From Gadus chalcogrammus (Eukaryota; Chordata; Actinopteri; Gadiformes; Gadidae), in assembly GCF_026213295.1 (NCBI RefSeq), contig NC_079414.1, positions 20,681,607 to 20,745,606 on the forward strand: a DNA stretch of 64,000 nucleotides, written 5' to 3'. Below the pieces are notes generated by a model. That model was not told where the DNA came from. It made no database searches and was given only the letters and a program-made list of their open reading frames with translations. Made by a program: the position numbers and the translations under genes. Below, in pieces: positions 48,951-64,000 of the stretch (its first letter is position 1; every line of letters begins with the position of its first letter).

Positions 48951-49358
48951 TGTTAGATGCCACTGAACTGTAACATGGCTACGTTAACATATCGTGGTGA
49001 GCAGCACGGGAAGGACGAGATGAGAGCCCAGGTTCAAGCAATTATGCAGTTCTGCGCCCGATACACCGCACGACTACGGACTGCCTTTATTAACGACCAA
49101 CGAACATAACAGAAATACGACACACCTAACCAACACACACAACACTCTCACTAATGGTCACGATCACACAACAATTGAACTGCAAACAATTAACACACAA
49201 CCAATAAAGACCCCAAACCCGTTAACCCCACTTAACCTAACAACAAAACAAGTTGACAAAAGCCCCTTTTGTCAACTGACAACCCCTATTCCCATGATCC
49301 CCTGCGCGACCCCAGAGGAGTCGCGACATAGCCCCAATCGACCCTAACACCCAACACA
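48951..49358 (-). mobile_element. LTR-like segment of a gypsy element, copy B
   Basis: TGTTAG at the left and ACACA at the right fit TG...CA ends. On the minus strand it carries AATAAA (TTTATT at about 49087 on plus), as expected for an LTR R region. It directly follows the minus-strand gag relic, so it is best read as the 3' LTR. The limits are approximate. Confidence 0.5.
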
Positions 49359-49367
49359 TAGTCCCGA

Positions 49368-49790
49368 TAGTTCAGGGGGCCTGCCCCACCCGGGCACCAC
49401 AGTGACGGCAGCAGTGCTTGGCCGGACCAGACTGGTCCTGGCAATCATCCTCCGTGGACGGCTGCAGGCTGGGTTGGTCGGAAAACTCCCGCTCCGCCCG
49501 TTCCGCCACATCGAGGGCCACATTGAGGGTCGGGGTCATGATGAGGCGGACGTGCTTCCCCAGCCGCGGCGGGGAAGTCGGGGTAGCCATGCCAGCCGTA
49601 CAATTGAATGTCCGCTGCGTAGGCCCGAAACGCCCGGATCAGGGCCTGGAGGTCCCGTTGTTCCTCTGGGGAACAGGTCCAGGAGCGCCTGCACCGCCGT
49701 CCCCTCCAGAGCCAGGGCCAGGTGGACGACCACCTCCCTGGCACCCCAGCCATTGTGCATTCTGCGTTCACACCAAAAGATGCATTTGCT
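49368..49790 (-). pseudogene. Ty3/gypsy gag relic
   Basis: The minus strand encodes FGVNAECTMAGVPG, then LALALEGTAVQALLDL and, in a shifted frame, SPEEQRDLQALIRAFRAY, which is the capsid-region pattern of fish Ty3/gypsy gag. At least one frameshift separates the parts. It lies where copy A instead has pol, next to the shared LTR-like segment. Non-functional. Confidence 0.7.
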
Positions 49791-49809
49791 GCCCGTACGC
49801 GTTGTCGCC

Positions 49810-49893
49810 GAAGTTTTGCGGCGCAGCAAATCAAGTTTTGCGTCGCAGCAAAGGTTTTGCGGCGCAGCAAAGGTTTTGCGGCGCAGCAAAGGT
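49810..49893. repeat. 19-bp tandem repeat, four to five units
   Basis: Units of AGGTTTTGCGGCGCAGCAA or close variants (AAGTTTTGCG, TCGCAGCAA) run head to tail and then degrade to GAGGTTTTGCA. The apparent Leu-Arg-Arg-Lys-Thr frames on the minus strand are products of the repeat. Confidence 0.92.
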
Positions 49894-49907
49894 TTTGCTG
49901 AGGTTTT

Positions 49908-49945
49908 GCACTTGCCTCTACTGCCTATGCCCAGGGCCGGCTCTG
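49908..49945. mobile_element. Right-end fragment of the 19892-20900 hAT family
   Basis: TTGCCTCTACTGCCTATGCC followed by CAGGGCCGGCTCTG matches the last 40 bp of the hAT at 19892-20900. The rest of that element is absent here. Confidence 0.65.
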
Positions 49946-51318
<1,373 letters not shown>

Positions 51319-51385
51319 CAATACAATTTGAACGATGTTTAGACAACGTTGTAAACGTTGTCTAAACATCGTTCAAATTGTATTG
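51319..51385. repeat. 32-bp perfect palindrome with 3-bp loop
   Basis: The arm 51319-51350 (starting CAATACAATTTGAACG, ending GACAACGTT) is repeated exactly in reverse complement at 51354-51385, separated only by GTA. There is no mismatch. It lies in the middle of the suspected element at 51110-51870. Confidence 0.95.
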
Positions 51386-51869
51386 CTCCTCCACGATAAT
51401 TGACGAGTTTACAGAAGAAGGTCTAGAAGTCGATCTCTTAGAAAGTAGGCCTACTGCAGACAAGGAATTCGGACGATTCAAGAATAGAGGTCTACGTCAC
51501 CGAAATTGTGCCCACTTACTGCGATGTCACGTTCAGATCACATTTTAGGATGAACAAGACATCAGTTGAAGTAAGGTTGTAGATAGGCTATATGAAACGA
51601 TTTATATATTGCATTAGGCTATGTGCAGGAAAGGAATTAATATTGATCTCCATCTGGGAGCACAATTCTTGCAGTCCAGGATCCGTCTGCTTGCGGAGAA
51701 CTGTTTGCGAACGTTTGAAGACATCGGCACGCTTAACAGAACATGTTTCAAATCGTTCGCCAGCGTTTGCGACTTTGAACGCACCTCTGGTCTCGGTTCG
51801 CTTCCAAACGAACCCTGGTATGGTTCGCTTGAGGTGTGAAAGCGAACGCACCTCGGTCCGATCCAGTTC

Positions 51870-52960
51870 TAAAAATCATAGGCTACGCCTTTATGGACGA
51901 CAGGCAACCGCTCAGCCACGCGCATTATGGGAATTATGGTGTGTTCCTGAATCCTCGGACACCAGCCCTCCGAGTTGCACTCGGAAGAAATTGGCTAGTC
52001 GTTGTTTATTGTTAGCTACATTAGCCTCTTAAGCAAACCAGCCCGAAATCAAACAACACAACTTTACATTGTAATGCACGCAGAGCAAGACCAAGCAATG
52101 TATAAATTGGTGACCGGAATAAATGTAATCAAGTGTGTTCAAATCGACATTAAAATGACCTACGTGGTACAAATACAAAAAATAACTAGAACTGCAAGCA
52201 GTTATCCAGGGGTCCAAGCGATGTGCATTTCGCCGGCACAACGCGAAGCATGTATTCAAAACGCTACCGTGAACCTGTGGATATAAAGGTTTTGACTGTG
52301 AGAGGTTCGGTGTGGGAGTTATATCCCCAAACGCGTTTTTAGGAGATATACAATTTCCTCGTTTATGGCGCCCCCTTCTGGCGAAATTTTCCTTGGTATA
52401 GCGCCACCTAGGGACCGGCAGGTCTGGATTTTGTCGTCTGAGTAGCGGTGCCGGACCTGGATCTAGTCATGCTATTGGCGTGTCCGCACCATTTACGGTT
52501 TGGGCTGTGGTACCACTTCTAGGGCGAGAAGTATAATAAAAAAAATAACAATCGCTACAAAAACAATAGGGATCCAACCTGTTGGCTTGGACCCCTAATA
52601 ATCTCTTCACGGGCGCAGCCATTTGGTTGAGAGCGTCATCACTGCTCTCGGTCTACTCTCAGATTTTCGAAAGATGAAGACAAAGAGGGGGCGTGCCTCG
52701 AGAAATGCCGCAAGAAAGCTGGGAGATCTTCGACTTTCGACTCGGAAGTCTGGCAGACAGGATTAGGGGTAACTCCAAGACTTGCAGCACATTGTCGGAC
52801 CGTCTGGTGAAAATGAGTCGTGGCTCAACAATGCCGATGCATTTAACACATTCAGCACCAGGATGGGGAAGAAGGTGTTCGACCGGTCCACAACTGTGTG
52901 AAACAATGAAACAAATCAATATCACAAAATATCACATCCATGATTATTTACTTTCAAAGA

Positions 52961-53057
<97 letters not shown>

Positions 53058-53863
53058 TACACTTGCAAAATGTAATTCAATGTAGGCCTAATCCAAGTAG
53101 TCAGAATACAATACTCAGATTAAGTGATGTAACGGAATACATTTTTGGGCATGTATTCTGTAGGCTATTCTGTAAGTGGTTACATTTTAAAAGTAGCCTA
53201 TCCTTTCTTTCCAACACTGCCAATGGACCTATAGCCTATGTAGACCAACAGACAAGGTCGGCCAGCAGTGATTTGCCCTTCCCATTAACAGGTGGCTGTT
53301 CTTACAGTTAACGTTTTCTTTGTTTGTATGGTAGGCCTAAAAGATAAGAGAAACCACCACGGTATTTGGTCGGTTACCGTAAACGCAAGCTATTGGGACG
53401 TGAGCAATTTGTTTGATTAGTTGAGAAGAGTGAATCTAGGGCATACAAACAAGACGGATTGATTCACATAAAAAGCATTTGGCTATATTGTGGCCATATC
53501 TCAAATGGACCGAATACGTTGTTTGTATAGCACAGCTCGGAGAAACAAATTGCTTAATATTTAATATAAATATAACCTAATTCTATTCCCAAAAATGGTG
53601 CTGTTCCCATGGACCTATTCCCTGAGGGGGCGTGGCGCTTGTGGGAGCGGTGTTCATTGAGTAAAATCCTGGTCATGCGCATTGCTGATTGTTGCAAACC
53701 CTAGCACTGCAGGTGTTGGCTGTACCTTTGAATGAGAACAGGTAGGTTTAAAGAGAGCGCCGGAAATACATAAATACGCTCTAAAATCAGTTTTGCGACA
53801 CGGCAAATCGTTTTAAGACACATTGCATAGACCAAGAGAGTTCCTCTTCTTTATTTACCAACT

Positions 53864-53957
<94 letters not shown>

Positions 53958-54825
53958 TACTCCTGCTAGTTCAAAAAATATGACCACGCGATTCTAATTT
54001 AGTGTAGTAAAGTTTGTTTTTACTTTTTTATACCTGACAAAACATCGACCTACCTATGGTACTGCCTTGCTGCTTGAAGTGTAATCCCAAAACGCAGTCA
54101 ATTTTTTGCAGCACAGGTCCGCCTATGGCATTCTGCAGCGTTCTAGGCTCACAGGTTTAACCGGATCGGTGGCATTCTCCACGGCAGGCCCGTACATCCG
54201 TCCGTGTTACAAGTTTGGGTGTTCGAGTACAACATGAATATATCCGAATTTCAGTCTAGCTGAACTCTAAATTCCGATTAAAGACCTGTGTGAGTTAAAC
54301 CAGCGGAATCTAAGACCGATTTCTCAACCCATTCCGTGAGTGGAACTTATGTTATAGCCTATAATCGATAACGAGTGTGGGCAGTGAAATGGCGTCATCC
54401 TTCCACAACGAAAACAAACAAACATGATTAATTGTTGTTACATTCTGTGTAGCTTATATAGACGGGCAAATTATTTATTTCGCAAGTCGGATCCAGCTAT
54501 ATTTAAGTTATCAAAATATATTAATCTTTTTTTTAATTCAGCTCACTTATTAGGCTTTTATGTTTCATTATTTGAGATCAGCAAGAGTGTGTTAAAGTTA
54601 TTTTTTGCTCGATTTCCAAACATGCTAATTGGTCTACTCTCGCAGGATTCATTCCGTGAACTGTTTCAGATGTAAAGATACTCAGGATTAATTTGGCTTC
54701 TTTCCACTGGAGGTGAGTCTAGTCCAAACGGACATTCATCATTCTAGTAGGATAAATATGTAACGCTTGACATTCATGTGTGACCATGTTGACCTGCTCG
54801 TTGACAATTGTCTTGATTTCCACAG
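51870..54825. other. Intergenic region upstream of crb3 exon
   Basis: No coding exon is recognised. It contains a (CT)n array at 52964-53050 and a (TG)n array at 53871-53955. The first exons and promoter of crb3 should lie here. A donor-like GGAG|GTGAGT at 54716-54725 could end an upstream crb3 exon, but no signal peptide was found beside it. Confidence 0.45.
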
Positions 54826-55046
54826 GGAGGATGTTTCCCCTAACCCCATCCTTGTGGTTGCCCACGGCTACTGCGGCGTCACTGCTTAGCCTAGCACTAA
54901 TAGTGGTTATGTGTGTGCTGAGGAAGAAACGGCGGCTGGAAGGAACATACAGGCCAAGCGCCGAGGAGAGGAAGCAAGTCGGCGCACCAGGATCAGAGAG
55001 GCCGGGCCTGCCCCTTCCTATTCCCAAAGAAGAGCGCCTGATATGA
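54826..55046 (+). CDS. crb3: Crumbs homolog 3, last coding exon
   Basis: CRB3 is a small apical membrane protein that organises tight junctions through PALS1/PATJ and PAR6. The exon follows a TTTCCACAG acceptor and begins in phase 1. It encodes a transmembrane segment (about TAASLLSLALIVVMCVL), then basic RKKRR, the FERM-binding EGTYRPS and the C-terminal PDZ ligand EERLI at TGA. These three features are diagnostic. The extracellular part and signal peptide must lie on upstream exons that I could not identify. A Met at 54831 lies in frame just before the membrane segment. The next gene, dennd1c, is convergent, as in human. Confidence 0.88.
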
Positions 55047-55286
55047 CTCTCGTTGGGACAAATCCGGGGGGCTCCATGTAGGGTGTTGCTGAAGCGTTTC
55101 ACTTTCCGCTATATTACTTTCTAATGTTGCCTCCTTCCTCGCTTGTGTCCCGTCTCCAACTGTTGACTATAGATCTATGTTGCTCCGGGTTCAAGACACA
55201 ATAGGCCGATCCAGATACTCTGTTCCTCTGTGCATTTTTCAAAAAGTCGCTTCAAAGTCATTTAAAGACCTTTAAGTATTTTCTTT

Positions 55287-55292
55287 TTTATT
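55287..55292 (-). terminator. Candidate poly(A) signal of dennd1c
   Basis: TTTATT on the plus strand is AATAAA on the minus strand, about 380 bp after the dennd1c stop. It lies inside the predicted crb3 3' UTR. Confidence 0.4.
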
Positions 55293-55441
55293 TGTACAAT
55301 GGAAGTACCGTTATTTATGTAAAACATGGTGTGATCTTTATATTTATAAAAACATTTATGAAGAGAGATTCTAGAGAAAGAGGCACTGAAGTTTACCATG
55401 ATGCACTTTGATGTTGAGCTCATAACAATGATTTAATACAA

Positions 55442-55447
55442 AATAAA
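55442..55447 (+). terminator. Poly(A) signal of crb3
   Basis: AATAAA about 395 bp after the crb3 stop, in an AT-rich 3' region. Transcript end is expected near 55460. Confidence 0.55.
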
Positions 55448-55672
55448 TATAAATCTATTTTGTTGGATGTACAATGTATTTTGTAACCATCTCGGGGAGA
55501 AAACAGAGTCCTATATGGTCTTCAAGTGTTGAGGATATGGAAGTGGTTCTTAAGTCATTTTTAGCATCGGTGAGCCAAGTCCCTGTTCCGAAGACATTCT
55601 GTATTGGTTCCAGTGAATTATGCAAAAGAAAGTATTTGTTTTATGTTCTTCAGCCAGTCTGTTCCCTGTCAA

Positions 55673-62309
<6,637 letters not shown>

Positions 62310-62906
62310 GATGTGTAGCTAAGTCTGTGTCTATATCGTGACCCAGGCAGTGGAGATCTTCAGCTGGTGCGATGCATTGGAAGCATACGTCTAGCAGACG
62401 GTGAAGTAGGTAGAACCAGGCACAATCAGAATCTGTCTGCAAATCAGCACTGAGCACCAGTGACTTCCTGATCTGTGCACATGTGTGTGGTCGATGACGT
62501 CCCCATTCCATTCTCAAACTTTGAAAGAAATGACTTAAATTTTTTATTTTTTTTGCTTAGGACTCTATGCAGCAGTGAATTGATGACAATTTAATATCAA
62601 ACACACATGCAAAGAAACACAATTGTGATTCTATGTATTTCAATGAATATACTGCATTGCCAGTTCTGCGTCCACTATAGTGAGTTATAGTTGCAGAGAT
62701 CTAATTATTAATTGGTTATTATTATTGACTAGTATTCTAGTTTAGTATATTATCAAGGGGGTAGGTACTGCCCCCTTGTGGCTGTGAGGGCTATTACTTA
62801 ATTTTGTTTCCTCTCTATTGTATTGACAGCAAATGGGCAGTATACCTTTTTAATAATAAACGTACAAAAAAGAAAAAACAACACGAGGGGTCTTAACTCC
62901 ACAACT
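62310..62906 (-). promoter_or_regulatory. dennd1c upstream region, no gene recognised
   Basis: This lies between the dennd1c start codon and the tubulin poly(A) signal. The dennd1c 5' UTR and promoter should be here. No TATA box, CpG island or further coding exon is evident. Confidence 0.45.
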
Positions 62907-62912
62907 TTATTT
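62907..62912 (-). terminator. Poly(A) signal of the beta-tubulin gene
   Basis: TTTATT on plus is AATAAA on minus, about 410 bp after the tubulin stop, giving a 3' UTR of ordinary length. Confidence 0.55.
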
Positions 62913-63322
62913 GAACCAATGGCAATCGTCTTATCGCCAACTTAGTAAGAAGTAATATCGGGACCAAAGAAGTATCTGAATTAAGTATGTTGTAATGAAT
63001 GGGATGACAAAAAATAATCTAGTGCCTATCAACCACAAGCACCACTTCTGGTGTGTTAAATCTACCTCTAAACGACTCGACAGAGATCGGGAAAAGTGAA
63101 TGTAGTGTTGCGAGCCCTTCTCTTGACTAGCAGGCCAGTGAAGAGCAGTGGTGCGTACAGAGAGAGGAGAAAGGGAACAGGTCAAGGAGGAGGAAGAGAG
63201 GCTGATGGGGGTCAGGAGGAAGAGCCGAACAGATCGGCAGAGGGATGGAGGAGATGGACGGCTAGAGGGAAACGGGACTTAGAGTACAGACGAGCAGAGA
63301 CATCGGGCAGAGAACGTCCACA

Positions 63323-64000
<678 letters not shown>

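Noticed and set aside
51592..52032. 146-codon plus-strand frame
   Set aside because: It lies in a repeat-like block with inverted words, has no recognisable domain and contains no splice or codon signal.

Overview
This is vertebrate nuclear DNA, almost certainly from a teleost fish. Genes are split into many exons with GT-AG introns, the introns are full of (CA)n/(GT)n arrays, and dense fish-type transposon debris (hAT and Harbinger miniature elements, an L2-type LINE, Ty3/gypsy relics) fills the rest. The dispersed repeats look clupeiform-like to me, but that is only an impression.

Layout. (1) 1-7760 (+): the last nine coding exons of one complement C3 gene; its 5' part lies left of the window. 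(2) 7761-22760: a transposon graveyard between two C3 genes, holding a gypsy pol relic, LINE and hAT transposase relics, several target-site-flanked miniature elements and one orphan C3 thioester exon in inverted orientation (18456-18656, minus strand). (3) 22833-48377 (+): a complete C3 gene. I traced 43 coding exons that join without a phase break into 1643 codons, with signal peptide, RKKR processing site, C3a, GCGEQ thioester, catalytic His and C-terminal NTR/C345C domain. (4) 39746-49367 is a near-identical second copy of 1-8608, so the C3 3' half was tandemly duplicated or recently homogenised. (5) 49368-54800: a gypsy gag relic, microsatellites, a 32-bp perfect palindrome and no recognised gene. 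(6) 54826-55046 (+): the last coding exon of crb3. (7) 62309-55673 (-): complete dennd1c, 21 coding exons, 800 codons. (8) 64000-63323 (-): the C-terminal half of a class-IV-like beta-tubulin gene.

The order C3, CRB3, DENND1C, TUBB4 recalls the human 19p13.3 neighbourhood, which supports orthology. The genes do not form a pathway. C3 is the central opsonin and anaphylatoxin precursor of complement, CRB3 is an apical polarity protein, DENND1C is a Rab35 exchange factor and the tubulin is cytoskeletal. The unusual part is the C3 cluster: a young tandem duplication whose 3' boundary lies in a gypsy element that keeps pol in one copy and gag in the other, an older inverted C3 exon between the genes, and an insertion-deletion difference confined to the last C3 intron.
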